This document shows, piece after piece, positions 47,847 to 57,502 of a stretch of 64,000 nucleotides of DNA. Numbering within the stretch: the stretch's first letter is position 1; each line of letters starts with the position of its first letter. This DNA comes from an uncultured Oceanisphaera sp. Its GTDB lineage: Bacteria > Pseudomonadota > Gammaproteobacteria > Enterobacterales > Aeromonadaceae. Made by a program: the position numbers and the translations under genes. The notes below the pieces were generated by a model. It saw only the letters and a program-made list of their open reading frames with translations. It ran no database searches and was not told where the DNA came from. The DNA is taken from assembly GCF_947495715.1 (NCBI RefSeq), contig NZ_CANLZU010000006.1:1-64000 (forward strand), given 5' to 3'.

Positions 47847-49565
47847 TTACGCTTTAATGGCCTGGGTCAGCTTGGCGACTACATCGTCGATAGCCAATTC
47901 TGACTTTTCGCCACCGCGGCGGGTCTTGTATTCCACCACGCCGTTGTCCAGGCTGCGCTCGCCGATGACGATGCTGTGGGGCACGCCCAGCAGTTCCATG
48001 TCGGCAAACATCACGCCGGGGCGCTCTTTGCGATCGTCGAACAGCACTTCGATACCGGCGGCGGTCAGCTCGTTATACAACTGCTCGGCCACTTCCTTCA
48101 CCCGGGCAGACTTGTGCATGTTCATCGGAATGATGGCGACCTGGAACGGCGCCAGGGCCTCCGGCCAGATAATGCCGCGGTCGTCGTGGTTCTGCTCGAT
48201 GGCAGCGGCCACGATGCGTGATACGCCGATGCCGTAGCAACCCATTTCCAGTACGGTGGACTTGCCTGCTTCGTTCAGCACGGTGGCGTTCATCTTGCTG
48301 GAGTAGTTGTTGCCCAGCTGGAAGATGTGGCCCACTTCGATGCCGCGCTTGATTTGCAGCACGCCCTTGCCGCAGGGGCTGGGGTCGCCTTCCTTGACGT
48401 TACGTAGATCGGCCACGTCCGGCAGGGGCAGATCCCGGCCCCAGTTGATGCCAAAGTAGTGCTTGTCTTCGATATTGGCACCGGCGCCAAAGTCGTTCAT
48501 TACCGCGACGGCGCGATCAACTACCACCGGCAGCGGCATGTTCAGCGGGCCCAGCGAGCCCGGGCCGGCGCCGACGAGGGCGCGAATTTCTTCTTCGGTG
48601 GCGAAGGTCAGCGGGCTGGCCACCATCGGCAGCTTCTCGGCCTTGATTTCGTTCAGCTCGTGATCACCACGTACCATCAATGCCACCAGCGGGGCATCCT
48701 GATCGTCGGCAGCTTTCACCAGCAGGGTCTTGACGGTGCTTTCGATAGCCAGTCCGAATTGCTCGACCAGCTCGGCGATGGTCTTGGCATTGGGAGTATC
48801 GACCAGGCTCAGTTCCTGAGTGGCGGCATCGGCGCTGGCCTTGGGCGCAACGGCTTCGGCCATTTCGATGTTGGCGGCGTAATCGGACTCGGTAGAGAAG
48901 GCGATATCATCTTCACCGCTCTGGGCCAGCACGTGGAATTCGTGCGAGGCGCTGCCGCCGATGGCACCGGTGTCGGCCAGCACGGCACGGAAGTCCAGAC
49001 CCATGCGTTCGAAGATTCGGCTATAAGCCTGATACATGTCGTCGTAGGTCTGCTCCAGACTCTGCAGGCTGGTGTGGAAGGAATAGGCATCCTTCATGAT
49101 GAATTCGCGCGAGCGCATTACGCCGAAACGGGGGCGCACTTCATCACGGAACTTGGTCTGAACCTGATACAGATTCAGCGGCAACTGCTTGTAGGAAGAG
49201 ACTTCGTTGCGCACCATGGAGGTAATCACTTCTTCATGGGTCGGGCCCAGCACAAAGCCGCGATCGTGACGGTCTTTAATACGCAGCAGCTCGGGGCCGA
49301 ATTTGTCCCAACGGCCGGTTTCATGCCACAGCTCGGCGGGTTGCACCACCGGCATCAGCATTTCTACCGCACCGGCGCGGTTCATTTCTTCCCGCACTAT
49401 GGCGGCGACCTTGTTCAATACCCGCAGGCCACTGGGCAGCCAGGTGTACAGGCCGGACGCCAGCCGGCGGATCATGCCCGCACGCAGCATCAGCTGGTGG
49501 CTGATCACCTCGGCATCGCTCGGGGTCTCTTTGAGGGTGGAAAGCAAGTATTGAGTGGTACGCAT
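47847..49565 (-). CDS. proS: prolyl-tRNA synthetase
   Basis: Bacterial-type class II synthetase, 572 residues as in E. coli. [26 protein letters not shown] start; motif 2 in [26 protein letters not shown]; the editing (INS) domain about 225-405; motif 3 [20 protein letters not shown]-terminal anticodon-binding domain. Its TAA lies at the junction with the 361-bp element, yet the C-terminus ([15 protein letters not shown]) looks complete. Neighbours trmO and rcsF match the E. coli order. Confidence 0.97.
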   Translation of the reverse strand: MRTTQYLLSTLKETPSDAEVISHQLMLRAGMIRRLASGLYTWLPSGLRVLNKVAAIVREEMNRAGAVEMLMPVVQPAELWHETGRWDKFGPELLRIKDRHDRGFVLGPTHEEVITSMVRNEVSSYKQLPLNLYQVQTKFRDEVRPRFGVMRSREFIMKDAYSFHTSLQSLEQTYDDMYQAYSRIFERMGLDFRAVLADTGAIGGSASHEFHVLAQSGEDDIAFSTESDYAANIEMAEAVAPKASADAATQELSLVDTPNAKTIAELVEQFGLAIESTVKTLLVKAADDQDAPLVALMVRGDHELNEIKAEKLPMVASPLTFATEEEIRALVGAGPGSLGPLNMPLPVVVDRAVAVMNDFGAGANIEDKHYFGINWGRDLPLPDVADLRNVKEGDPSPCGKGVLQIKRGIEVGHIFQLGNNYSSKMNATVLNEAGKSTVLEMGCYGIGVSRIVAAAIEQNHDDRGIIWPEALAPFQVAIIPMNMHKSARVKEVAEQLYNELTAAGIEVLFDDRKERPGVMFADMELLGVPHSIVIGERSLDNGVVEYKTRRGGEKSELAIDDVVAKLTQAIKA

Positions 49566-49649
49566 GCGCTTAAACCTTGTTGATTTTTAAAATCCGTTAA
49601 AGAAGGCGATTGTAGCAGGGGGGGCGGAGAGCGTGAAGCGCGGCGCTTA

Positions 49650-49772
49650 ACATGTGAGGGGTGAGGAGCAGGCAGCGTGAGGGGTGAATAGTGAATAGTG
49701 AGGGGTGAGGGGTGAGGGGTGAGGGGTGAGGGGTGAGGGGTGAGGGGTGAGGGGTGAGGGGTGAGGGGTGAG
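49650..49772. repeat. long GTGAGGG heptamer array
   Basis: The longest array in the window: about ten to eleven perfect 7-bp units (49698-49772), preceded by degenerate units from 49650. The perfect stretch makes copy-number slippage likely. It lies between proS and the four-helix-bundle gene. Confidence 0.92.
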
Positions 49773-49790
49773 TTTATTCCAACTTGTGCC

Positions 49791-50150
49791 TCATCGGTTG
49801 TTTTTTGACTTCAGATGCCTGATCAAGCCACCCAGGCGGGTAAACACCTTGTTGATATCTTCAAGAATCTGATAAATATCATCGGTAAAGTTCAGTTGAG
49901 CTGTGAGTAAAACCTGTGTTTCTAGCTCACTCAATGAGCCACGAGCAATATACAGAAAGCGTATGAAGTCAGCTGTACTGCCTCTGGCCGCACCTTCGGC
50001 GATATTACTGGGTACAGAGACCGCAGCCCGCCGCATCTGACTGATTAATCCGAAACGTTCATTATCAGGAAAATCAGCCGTTAACCGGTAAATATCAGTG
50101 ACCAATTGCATGGCGCCTTGCCATACCTCCAGTTTTTGATGACAGCGCAT
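49791..50150 (-). CDS. four-helix-bundle protein (S23/IVP family)
   Basis: 119 residues. RCHQKLEVWQGAMQLVTDIYRLTADFPDNERFGLISQMRRAAVSVPSNIAEG is the typical opening of the four-helix-bundle family, first found in intervening sequences of 23S rRNA genes but often free-standing. Function unknown. I start it at the ATG giving MRCHQKLEVWQ (GGGG 6 bp upstream); an ATG seven codons earlier is possible. The gene sits between a G-rich heptamer array on one side and a C-rich one on the other. Confidence 0.88.
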   Translation of the reverse strand: MRCHQKLEVWQGAMQLVTDIYRLTADFPDNERFGLISQMRRAAVSVPSNIAEGAARGSTADFIRFLYIARGSLSELETQVLLTAQLNFTDDIYQILEDINKVFTRLGGLIRHLKSKNNR

Positions 50151-50216
50151 ACGAACCCCATGAAATGGCATATATCACGAAGAGTATAGCCACTTCCGAT
50201 CGTTCAGATATTTGTT

Positions 50217-50267
50217 TTACCCCTCACCCCTCACCCCTCACATCTTTTCCTCACCCCTCACGTTCAA
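50217..50267. repeat. TCACCCC heptamer array at the trmO 3' end
   Basis: Several C-arm units (ACCCCTCACCCCTCACCCC, then TCCTCACCCCTCACG) that run over the trmO stop codon at 50251, so the array encodes the last residues of TrmO. Confidence 0.8.
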
Positions 50268-50955
50268 TCTCAAGCACCCGCGTCAGTTGGCCCAGCACTT
50301 CGTAACGCACATTGTAGTGATAGAGCCGTACCCCATATTGCTGCCACTGTTCACCGTTGCGCTTGTAGGCCGGGCGCGGATCCTGCACCAGCACTTCGGT
50401 AATAAATTGCTGCAGGTCGGGAATGTCGGAGCGGGCGCAGGCCTGCTCGGCGGCGGGACTGAAATGTACTTCCATGCTGATATCCGGCGGCGCCGGCGCA
50501 AAGCCGCCGTGGGCATTTTGCACACAGTCGGCCCAGGGCAGATAGGGTTTAATGTCGACGATGGGCGTGCCGTCGACCAGATCGACGCCGCCCAGCTCCA
50601 GCCATACCTTGTTGCCTTCCTTGCACATGTCGTGCAGCTTCACCACAGAGAGCCCGAGCGGATTGGGCCTAAAGGTGGAGCGGGTGGCAAAGACGCCCAC
50701 CCGCTCGTTACCGCCCAGGCGCGGCGGTCGCACAGTAGGATTCCAGCCCTTGTCCTGCGTCTGGTGAAACACGAATACCAGCCACAGGTGGCTGAACTCG
50801 GCCAGGCCGCGAAAGGCGCTGGGCTCGTTATAGGGCGGCAGCATTTCCAGCCGGGCCCGGGCACTGGTCACCAGCCCCGGCTGGCGCGGCACCGCAAACT
50901 TCTCTTTATAAGGCGAGCGAATAACACCGATGGGATCCAGATTGATGGCGGACAT
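50251..50955 (-). CDS. trmO: tRNA (t6A37)-N6-methyltransferase TrmO
   Basis: Makes m6t6A37 in tRNA-Thr with S-adenosylmethionine; formerly YaeB/TsaA. Single beta-barrel TsaA domain: PIGVIRSPYKEKFAVPRQPG, RVGVFATRSTFRPNPLGLSVVKL, VDLVDGTPIVDIKPYLP. 234 residues (E. coli 235). ATG at 50955 has GGAAG 7 bp upstream; the 15-codon extension is unsupported. The last codons (VLEIEREG) fall in heptamer repeat, so the original tail may have been altered. Confidence 0.93.
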   Translation of the reverse strand: MSAINLDPIGVIRSPYKEKFAVPRQPGLVTSARARLEMLPPYNEPSAFRGLAEFSHLWLVFVFHQTQDKGWNPTVRPPRLGGNERVGVFATRSTFRPNPLGLSVVKLHDMCKEGNKVWLELGGVDLVDGTPIVDIKPYLPWADCVQNAHGGFAPAPPDISMEVHFSPAAEQACARSDIPDLQQFITEVLVQDPRPAYKRNGEQWQQYGVRLYHYNVRYEVLGQLTRVLEIEREG

Positions 50956-51074
50956 AATGAACTTCCAGTTACAGGCCCGGATGTATTCAGGGCCAATCAT
51001 GTATTGATGGGCTTAGCTGCCTTTCTTGAAGCGGAGTCTATATGGTTGCGACGCTCCGGCGGGGAGGCGAGTCA

Positions 51075-51152
51075 CCTCACCCCTAACACCTCGCGTCTTT
51101 TCACCCCTCACCCCTCACATCTTTTCCTCACCCCTCACGATTCACCCCTCAC
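51075..51152. repeat. TCACCCC heptamer array, degenerate
   Basis: C-arm units with variants (CACCTCACCCC, TTTTCACCCCTCACCCC, GATTCACCCCTCAC) ending 6 bp before the rcsF stop. Occupies most of the rcsF-trmO gap. Confidence 0.78.
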
Positions 51153-51157
51153 AATAA

Positions 51158-51526
51158 TTACTCCCCAACCTTCAACGCCTGACCACTGCACAGCACCTGC
51201 TCCAGGCAACCGGGCATGTCATCGAAGCGAATACAGCGATCCATCAGAATACCGTTGGCACCCATGTCCGCCGCCCGGCGACGCACGCTGGCGCGGGCAT
51301 CCGCTTCTTTCGGTGGCGCCTCGTCGGCTTTAATCTGGCAGGCTTCGCCTTCCACCGAGCCCAGGGTGACATAATTCACGCCTTCCAGCTCAGCCTTGCT
51401 GTACAGCCGCACGCCATCGCCCTTGTAGTAATCCTTGATACCATCCGGCGACACATTGCTGTTAAAGCCCCAGCCCGCACAACCCGATAACGTAACCGCC
51501 AGCAGAGAAACCCCGAGAAGACGCAT
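51158..51526 (-). CDS. rcsF: Rcs stress-sensor lipoprotein RcsF
   Basis: Outer-membrane lipoprotein that signals lipopolysaccharide and peptidoglycan damage to the Rcs phosphorelay, a main regulator of capsule genes in enterics. Signal peptide MRLLGVSLLAVTLSGC gives the acylated Cys at 16. The mature domain keeps four cysteines (EACQIK, DRCIRF, GCLEQVLC) that form the non-consecutive disulfides of RcsF. 122 residues (E. coli 134). AAGGAC upstream of the ATG. The rest of the Rcs system is outside the window. Confidence 0.9.
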   Translation of the reverse strand: MRLLGVSLLAVTLSGCAGWGFNSNVSPDGIKDYYKGDGVRLYSKAELEGVNYVTLGSVEGEACQIKADEAPPKEADARASVRRRAADMGANGILMDRCIRFDDMPGCLEQVLCSGQALKVGE

Positions 51527-51619
51527 AAGACAAGTCCTTAAGTCAGAAAAAGAAGCTGACCTTATTCTGCACAAGGCATGGCAGAAGATCGAATGAAATC
51601 GGGGTAATGCCCGGCTGCA

Positions 51620-51797
51620 AGGGTCGAATTCATTCGACCAGGGTGCCCCTCCTTTTACCTTCAGGCTGCCAGAATACCAGCGGGCTGCTGCATACTTCGG
51701 AACGACGCCGAACTTCTCCTCCCCCCTGGCAGCGGAGCCACAGGCATAACCGCAGATTATCCCCAGGGGGAGGCAGGGAGGGGGTGTTGCTACACAC
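51620..51797. repeat. palindrome plus C-rich repeat remnant
   Basis: GGTCGAATTCATTCGACC (51622-51641 with flanks), then a diverged C-rich hairpin repeat in mixed order (CTCCCCCCTGGCAGCG, CCCAGGGGGAGGCAGG). No gene in the rcsF-wzz gap; a long upstream extension of the wzz frame here is not protein-like. Confidence 0.65.
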
Positions 51798-51961
51798 TCC
51801 GGATCAACGCCCCCATACCCATGTTATTAGAAAGGTTTTATCCCCTCGCCAAATCCAGTAGACTTGGTCGCCGTTATTTGCAAGGTGCCAGTGGTTTGCA
51901 GAATGCAATTTTTTGGCGCTTTGACAAACAGATAGAGCAGAAACACCAATGCAGACATGTG

Positions 51962-52004
51962 CCGTGGGGGAATGGCCAATTGAACCCCACGGGCGGTAGC
52001 GTGC
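51962..52004 (+). promoter_or_regulatory. ops (RfaH-loading) element before the sugar operon
   Basis: GGCGGTAGCGTGC at 51992-52004 is a perfect ops core. A CCGTGGGG / CCCCACGG hairpin (51962-51992) lies immediately before and partly overlaps it. It sits 51 bp before the wzz-like start. A TTGACA at 51921 may be a -35, but no good -10 follows it. Confidence 0.88.
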
Positions 52005-52054
52005 CTACAGCAAAAAAACATCATAAATACAACAAGATAATCAGAAGAAGCAAT

Positions 52055-52852
52055 ATGAGCCAACGATCACTCCCGCAAGACGCGCATTTTAGTCAACCTG
52101 TGCCATCCTATTCCTACCGGGACGATGAAATCTCCCTCGTCGATATAGCCAAAACCTTGATCAAACGCCGCCGGCTGATGGCGCTGGTGTTTGTGCTCAC
52201 CGTGGCTGCCGCTACTTTAGTGGCCTTTATGCTGTCGCAAAAATACGAATACACCACCATTTACACCATTGCCCAGGCCGATGCCGAGCATCCGCTGGAA
52301 AGCGCCGCCGGCCTGCAGACCAAGGTAAACAGCCTTTACATTCCTGCCGTGGTGCGCGAGTTTTTACCGCGCCACCAGCTTGAAGCCGTGCCCTTCGCTT
52401 TAAGCATTAGTAACCCCAGAGGCTCCAGTCTGATTTCCATCACCAGCCAGACAACAGAAGACGCAGAGCCCCTGGTGCAGGAGCTGCACGGTGCCATAGC
52501 CAAACGGCTGAAGGCGGAGCAAAACGCCAACATCTACCGCCGCACTGAGCTGCTGCAGCAACAAATAGATGCTGCCAGAGCGCAGATTGATCTGGTGAAA
52601 AACGCCGAACTGGCCAAAGCCGGTGAGCTGATTGCCAGCTACACCAGCACCATTAACGACCTGCAGGCCCAGGCCAACAGCTTTCAACCTGGCAGCATCT
52701 CCGCCATTGCCAACCAGAGCCTGCAACCCCAAGGCACCAGCAAAAAACTGGTGCTGGCGCTGGGCTTGGTGCTGGGCGCCATGCTGGCGGTAATGGCCGT
52801 GTTTGTGCGGGAGTTTATTAGCCAGCTGTGTGCGAGTTTGCAGGAAGAATAA
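52055..52852 (+). CDS. Wzz-family chain-length determinant protein
   Basis: Inner-membrane polysaccharide co-polymerase without a kinase domain, expected to set O-antigen or capsule chain length. [38 protein letters not shown] holds the Wzz N-terminal motif and first transmembrane helix (about 45-62); the C-terminal helix is [20 protein letters not shown], with the usual Pro-rich turn reduced. 265 residues, shorter than WzzB. The ATG ([12 protein letters not shown]) is preceded by AGAAGAAG. First gene behind the ops element. Confidence 0.85.
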   Translation: MSQRSLPQDAHFSQPVPSYSYRDDEISLVDIAKTLIKRRRLMALVFVLTVAAATLVAFMLSQKYEYTTIYTIAQADAEHPLESAAGLQTKVNSLYIPAVVREFLPRHQLEAVPFALSISNPRGSSLISITSQTTEDAEPLVQELHGAIAKRLKAEQNANIYRRTELLQQQIDAARAQIDLVKNAELAKAGELIASYTSTINDLQAQANSFQPGSISAIANQSLQPQGTSKKLVLALGLVLGAMLAVMAVFVREFISQLCASLQEE

Positions 52853-52913
52853 AAAATCTAGGCCGTGGCTTAAGTACGGCAAAAGTTCATACGCATTGGA
52901 AACGATTGAAAAT

Positions 52914-54008
52914 ATGAAAATCCTTGTTACCGGTGGCGCCGGCTTTATCGGCACGGCCGTAATTCGCTATATTATCCAGCATACCGCTGACAGTGTGGTG
53001 AACGCAGACAAGCTCACTTACGCCGGCAATCTGGAAAGTCTGGCAGAAATCAGTGAAAGCGACTGTTACGCTTTTGAGCAGGTAGACATCTGCAACCGCA
53101 CCGAACTTGGGCGCGTGTTTGCCAAGCACCAGCCGGATGCCATTATGCACCTGGCAGCAGAAAGCCATGTAGACAGATCCATCGACGGCCCCGCCGAGTT
53201 TATTCAAACCAACATAGTAGGCACCTACACCCTGCTGGAAGTGGCGCGTAATTACTGGAACCGCCTAAGCATAGAGCGTAAACAGGCATTTCGTTTTCAT
53301 CACATTTCTACCGACGAAGTGTACGGTGACCTGCCGCACCCTGATGAAGACGAGAACGCGCACCAAGCGTTGTTTACTGAAAACACCGCTTACGCGCCCA
53401 GCAGCCCTTACTCCGCTAGTAAGGCCAGTTCCGATCACTTGGTGCGAGCCTGGCAACGTACCTACGGCCTGCCAACCCTGGTGACCAACTGCTCCAACAA
53501 CTACGGCCCCTACCATTTTCCGGAAAAGCTCATTCCGTTGGTGATCCTCAATGCCCTAGAAGGCAAGCCGCTGCCCATTTACGGCAAAGGTGACCAGATC
53601 CGCGACTGGCTCTATGTAGAAGATCACGCACGTGCGCTCTACAAAGTAGTGACCGAAGGCAAGGTGGGCGAGACCTACAACATCGGCGGTCACAACGAAA
53701 AAACCAACCTGGAAGTTGTACAAACCATCTGCACCCTGCTGGATGAATTGGCTCCCAAGGCGGGTCATTCCGCATTTGATGCGGAATCTTCCTACAAGCA
53801 GTTGATCACTCATGTGAGTGATCGTCCCGGCCATGATCGCCGTTACGCCATAGACGCCCGTAAAATCGAACAAGAACTGGGCTGGAAGCCGGTTGAGACC
53901 TTCGAATCCGGCATTCGCAAAACCGTGCAGTGGTATCTCAATAATCAAGAGTGGTGCCAACGGGTGCAGAATGGTAGCTATCAACGTGAACGCTTGGGAG
54001 TGATGTAA
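52914..54008 (+). CDS. rfbB: dTDP-glucose 4,6-dehydratase
   Basis: Makes dTDP-4-keto-6-deoxyglucose, precursor of many deoxysugars. Short-chain dehydrogenase fold: NAD loop [20 protein letters not shown], catalytic STDEVYGDL (Thr-Asp-Glu) and [10 protein letters not shown] (Tyr/Lys). 364 residues. Followed by rfbA with one-base overlap; rfbC and rfbD are absent from the window, so the product is probably not rhamnose here. Confidence 0.97.
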   Translation: MKILVTGGAGFIGTAVIRYIIQHTADSVVNADKLTYAGNLESLAEISESDCYAFEQVDICNRTELGRVFAKHQPDAIMHLAAESHVDRSIDGPAEFIQTNIVGTYTLLEVARNYWNRLSIERKQAFRFHHISTDEVYGDLPHPDEDENAHQALFTENTAYAPSSPYSASKASSDHLVRAWQRTYGLPTLVTNCSNNYGPYHFPEKLIPLVILNALEGKPLPIYGKGDQIRDWLYVEDHARALYKVVTEGKVGETYNIGGHNEKTNLEVVQTICTLLDELAPKAGHSAFDAESSYKQLITHVSDRPGHDRRYAIDARKIEQELGWKPVETFESGIRKTVQWYLNNQEWCQRVQNGSYQRERLGVM

Positions 54009-54880
54009 TGAAGGGAATTATTCTTGCCGGAGGAAGCGGCACCCGCCTTTATCCCATTACCATGGGTGTGTCCAAGCAGCTGCTGCCGGTTTACGACAAA
54101 CCCATGATCTATTATCCGCTGTCTGTGCTGATGCTGGCGGGAATTCGTGAAGTGCTGATCATCACTACCCCCGAAGACAGTGACAGCTTCAAGCGGCTGC
54201 TGGGTGACGGTAGCCGCTTTGGTATTGAACTCAGCTACGCAGTGCAGCCCAGCCCGGATGGTCTGGCCCAAGCCTTTATCATTGGTGAAGAGTTTATTGG
54301 CGACAGCAATGTCTGCCTGGTACTGGGTGACAATATTTTCTACGGTCAGGGTTTCACTCCTATGCTGCGTGCTGCGGCTGCTCGGCCTGCCGGCGCCACG
54401 GTATTTGGATATCAGGTAAAAGATCCCGAACGCTTCGGGGTAGTGGAGTTTGATGAAAACAAGCGTGCCATTTCCATCGAGGAAAAACCCCTGAAGCCCA
54501 AGTCTCACTTTGCGGTAACCGGCTTGTATTTTTACGATAATAATGTGGTGCGTATTGCCAAAGACGTTCAGCCCTCGCAGCGCGGTGAGCTGGAAATAAC
54601 CAGCATTAACCAGGCATATCTTGAACGTGGCGAACTGAACGTAGAGCTGCTAGGTCGTGGCTTTGCCTGGCTGGACACAGGCACTCACGAAAGCCTGCTG
54701 GAAGCCGCCCAGTTTGTGGAAACCATTGAAAAGCGCCAGGGATATAAAATTGCCTGTCTGGAAGAAATTGGTCTTAACAATGGTTGGTTGAGTAAAGAGC
54801 AATTACTTGGACAGGCCGAATATCTGAAAAAGAATGGCTATGGCCAATATCTATTGGAACTGGCCGGAGAGCATGTATGA
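54008..54880 (+). CDS. rfbA: glucose-1-phosphate thymidylyltransferase
   Basis: Activates glucose-1-phosphate with dTTP to dTDP-glucose, supplying RfbB. Nucleotide-binding N-terminus [38 protein letters not shown], catalytic [12 protein letters not shown], and [17 protein letters not shown] are all present. 290 residues. Overlaps the next gene by 4 nt (ATGA). Confidence 0.97.
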   Translation: MKGIILAGGSGTRLYPITMGVSKQLLPVYDKPMIYYPLSVLMLAGIREVLIITTPEDSDSFKRLLGDGSRFGIELSYAVQPSPDGLAQAFIIGEEFIGDSNVCLVLGDNIFYGQGFTPMLRAAAARPAGATVFGYQVKDPERFGVVEFDENKRAISIEEKPLKPKSHFAVTGLYFYDNNVVRIAKDVQPSQRGELEITSINQAYLERGELNVELLGRGFAWLDTGTHESLLEAAQFVETIEKRQGYKIACLEEIGLNNGWLSKEQLLGQAEYLKKNGYGQYLLELAGEHV

Positions 54881-55968
54881 TCCCTGTTACCAAGCCTTAT
54901 TTTCCCAGCCGAGAAAAACTCAATAAATATATCGACGGCATTTATGAGCGCCAGTGGCTCACCAACAACGGTGAGCTGGTGCAGGAACTTACCCGTCGGC
55001 TGGAAAGCTACCTGGGGGTGGAAAACCTGCTGCTGGTTTCTAACGGCACATTGGCACTGCAAATTGCCTATCGTGCCCTTGGCCTGTGTGAGAGCACTGA
55101 ACACCGCCCGGAAGCCATCACCACGCCTTTCACCTTTATCGCCACGGCCAGCTCGCTGAAGTGGGAAGGAATAGAGCCAGTATTCGCAGACATAGACCCA
55201 CACACCTGGTGCCTGGACCCAGCCAATATTGAAGCGGCCATTACACCTAACACCAAGGCGATTGTGCCCGTGCATGTGTTTGGCAACGCCTGTAATGTGA
55301 AAGCCATCCACGCCATTGCGCAAAAGCATAATCTCAAGGTGATTTACGATGCTGCTCATGCCTTTGGCGTAAAGTACAAGGGTGAGAGCCTGCTCAAGCA
55401 CGGCGATGCCGCCACGCTCAGTTTTCATGCCACCAAGCTGTTCCACACCGGTGAGGGCGGAGCCATTATCTTCAAGCGCAAGGAAGATCTGGAGCGGGCC
55501 AAAAAGATGATCAATTTCGGCATGTCCGGGCCGGAATCCATTGAAGAGTTGGGTATTAACGCCAAAATGAACGAGCTGCAAGCCGCCATGGGCCTGTGCG
55601 TACTGGATGAAATAGAAGAAAACCTGGCAGCCCGTGAAAAAGTGTGGCACCGCTATGAACAAGCCCTAGCCAGCAGCCTGCAACTTCAAGCCAGGCCAGA
55701 TGCGCTGGATTACAACTACGCCTACTTTCCGACCGTGTTTGAAAGTGAAGAGCAGAGCATGTGTGTGGCTGACACACTAAAAGAAAATGGTGTGCTCGCC
55801 AGACGATATTTTTATCCGTCACTGGATTCGATGGGTTTCTTGGAGAGTAAACAAGAACAACCTATTTCAAAAGATATTGCCAGCCGGATATTATGCCTGC
55901 CGATTTACTTTGGGTTGAGCACTAAAGAGGTTGACGGTATTTCAGAAAAAGTTATGGAGGGTATATAA
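54877..55968 (+). CDS. vioA: DegT/DnrJ/EryC1 sugar aminotransferase, VioA-like
   Basis: PLP aminotransferase probably adding an amino group at C4 of dTDP-4-keto-6-deoxyglucose to give dTDP-viosamine (Qui4N). PLP lysine K187 in [16 protein letters not shown]; the phosphate-binding [14 protein letters not shown]; and [11 protein letters not shown]. 363 residues. No 3,4-ketoisomerase (FdtA-type) gene accompanies it, which favours direct C4 amination (VioA) over a C3-amino product (FdtB), though close homologues overlap. Base composition turns A+T-richer over its last fifth. Confidence 0.82.
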   Translation: MIPVTKPYFPSREKLNKYIDGIYERQWLTNNGELVQELTRRLESYLGVENLLLVSNGTLALQIAYRALGLCESTEHRPEAITTPFTFIATASSLKWEGIEPVFADIDPHTWCLDPANIEAAITPNTKAIVPVHVFGNACNVKAIHAIAQKHNLKVIYDAAHAFGVKYKGESLLKHGDAATLSFHATKLFHTGEGGAIIFKRKEDLERAKKMINFGMSGPESIEELGINAKMNELQAAMGLCVLDEIEENLAAREKVWHRYEQALASSLQLQARPDALDYNYAYFPTVFESEEQSMCVADTLKENGVLARRYFYPSLDSMGFLESKQEQPISKDIASRILCLPIYFGLSTKEVDGISEKVMEGI

Positions 55969-56916
55969 ATGAAAGCTTCATCGTTTGGTGCCTTCTTCAG
56001 GAATCCAGTTTCCTCTTCTCAAATAATTTCTTTCCTTGAGAAAAAGTATTCTTTTGAAGCAAAACTTGCCGGTTTTCTCGAAGTGTTATTAGAAGGTACT
56101 TGTGATTCGCGCAGCGGGGGCCGTAGGCAGTTAGTTTTTTCTACACAGGAACTGTTTTCTAAAAGCAAGCCATTGAGTGAGTCGTTAGTCCTGATTGACG
56201 AGATTCCGAATGAGACGGTTCAGGGATCTAATCAGTTCTGCAAGGTGCCTGACCCAAGAGCTGCGTTCATAGAAGTATTGGAATGGCTGGTTGAGTCCGA
56301 AGGTTTCGATGCCCATCGCCGTGGTTTCACTAAAGTAGCAACTATATCAAACGATGCTCAGGTGGCAAGCAGCGCAGTCATTGAGCCGGGAGTCGAAGTC
56401 GGAGCCGGTAGTATCATCTGTGCTGGTGCTGTTTTGAAAGCGGGGACTCGTATAGGCGAAAATACAGTCGTTCGGGAAAATGTGGTGATTGGCAGTGATG
56501 GTGTCACTGTCTACCGGGCCGAAGATGGTCGGCTACTTAAATTTCCACATGTGGCGGGAGTATTTATTGGTGATCATACCGAGATAGGGGCTAATGCCGT
56601 CGTTGCTGGAGGTATCTTGACGCCAACATTTATTGGCAATGAGGTTATTATTGGCAACCTGTGTAACATTGGTCACGGTGCGGTGGTGGACGATGGTGTT
56701 TGGATGTCGGTTGGTACTTTGCTGGGCGGGCACACGACGGTTAATGCCGGTGCCACCATAGCGATGGGGGTGACTATTCGCGATAACCTGGTGATTGGAG
56801 AAAAAGCTTCACTGGGCATGGGGAGTGTCGTGGTCAAAAGTGTCGATGCAAGGCATGCGATGTTCGGGAACCCCGCCAAGCGAATGGTTGGCTTGAAAAC
56901 CGGTCCAAAGCGATAA
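55969..56916 (+). CDS. LpxD-like hexapeptide acyltransferase for an amino sugar
   Basis: 315 residues: N-terminal mixed domain (about 1-115), then hexapeptide-repeat beta-helix (ATISNDAQVASSAVIEPGVEVGAG to RDNLVIGEKASLGMGS). The probable catalytic His is in NIGHGAVVDDG, aligned with the LpxD IAHN position. LpxD relatives N-acylate amino sugars from acyl-ACP. With an ACP and a KAS III in the same operon, I infer acylation of the C4 amine of dTDP-viosamine. GGAGG 9 bp before the ATG. Distinct from the housekeeping lpxD. Confidence 0.78.
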   Translation: MKASSFGAFFRNPVSSSQIISFLEKKYSFEAKLAGFLEVLLEGTCDSRSGGRRQLVFSTQELFSKSKPLSESLVLIDEIPNETVQGSNQFCKVPDPRAAFIEVLEWLVESEGFDAHRRGFTKVATISNDAQVASSAVIEPGVEVGAGSIICAGAVLKAGTRIGENTVVRENVVIGSDGVTVYRAEDGRLLKFPHVAGVFIGDHTEIGANAVVAGGILTPTFIGNEVIIGNLCNIGHGAVVDDGVWMSVGTLLGGHTTVNAGATIAMGVTIRDNLVIGEKASLGMGSVVVKSVDARHAMFGNPAKRMVGLKTGPKR

Positions 56917-56929
56917 TTTAGGAGTCTTC

Positions 56930-57502
56930 ATGTCTGAAATGCTGAAGTTTGTTTTTAAAGGCAGCAGAAGTTATGTCCAGGGCACTAGTCTGTTTAATGC
57001 GCTGGTGCAGTCGGCAGATCAACGAGGCCTGGCTGAAGGTAAGATCAATGTTTATTTTAAAAAGATGATTCATAACCCTCTCTGTACCTTGGAGGAACGA
57101 ATACCAACTACAGAAGACTCTGTAATTGGAGAAATTACCAGCAGTAATGGTGTTACTATTACGTTATGTGTTAATGAAGCGACAGATGTTGAGATAGCAG
57201 ATCGGCAAGAGTTTGATGAGAAAGAAGTTTTCAGAGGGGCAGTGTTGGGGGAAAAGAGTATTGTGCAAGAAAACCCTCATCACGGGGATCTAATTGAACT
57301 GTTGGTGTCACTCTGTAAAAAGATGCACCAGGCATGTATTGATGATACAAAAAAATGGGTGTTCTCTCGATATGATGGTTGTTTTCCCATTCCTGTCCCA
57401 CATAAGGTAGAGCTTCGTATTACCAAACAGGTAGGAGCTCGCCTGACATGCAGTGATGTACTGGTTAATGACCAGAAAATTGGAGATATGTACTTCTCAT
57501 GA
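56930..57502 (+). CDS. uncharacterised protein of the acyl-sugar operon
   Basis: 190 residues, not recognised. No signal peptide, transmembrane helix, cysteine cluster or nucleotide-binding motif. It looks like a soluble mixed alpha/beta protein; the C-terminal strands (KVELRITKQVGARLTC, DVLVNDQKIGDMYFS) faintly resemble the closing strands of hot-dog dehydratases or thioesterases, but I see no catalytic motif. Its position between the acyltransferase and KAS III, with a 4-nt overlap to the latter, suggests a role in making or transferring the acyl group. A+T-rich. Confidence 0.7.
   Translation: MSEMLKFVFKGSRSYVQGTSLFNALVQSADQRGLAEGKINVYFKKMIHNPLCTLEERIPTTEDSVIGEITSSNGVTITLCVNEATDVEIADRQEFDEKEVFRGAVLGEKSIVQENPHHGDLIELLVSLCKKMHQACIDDTKKWVFSRYDGCFPIPVPHKVELRITKQVGARLTCSDVLVNDQKIGDMYFS

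Noticed and set aside
51821-52054. 78-codon N-terminal extension of the Wzz-like protein
   Set aside because: It translates the transcribed leader including the ops element; the downstream ATG has a ribosome binding site and a normal Wzz N-terminus.
52055-56916. Rhamnose pathway (rfbBDAC)
   Set aside because: rfbC and rfbD are absent and an aminotransferase follows rfbA, so an amino-deoxysugar fits better.
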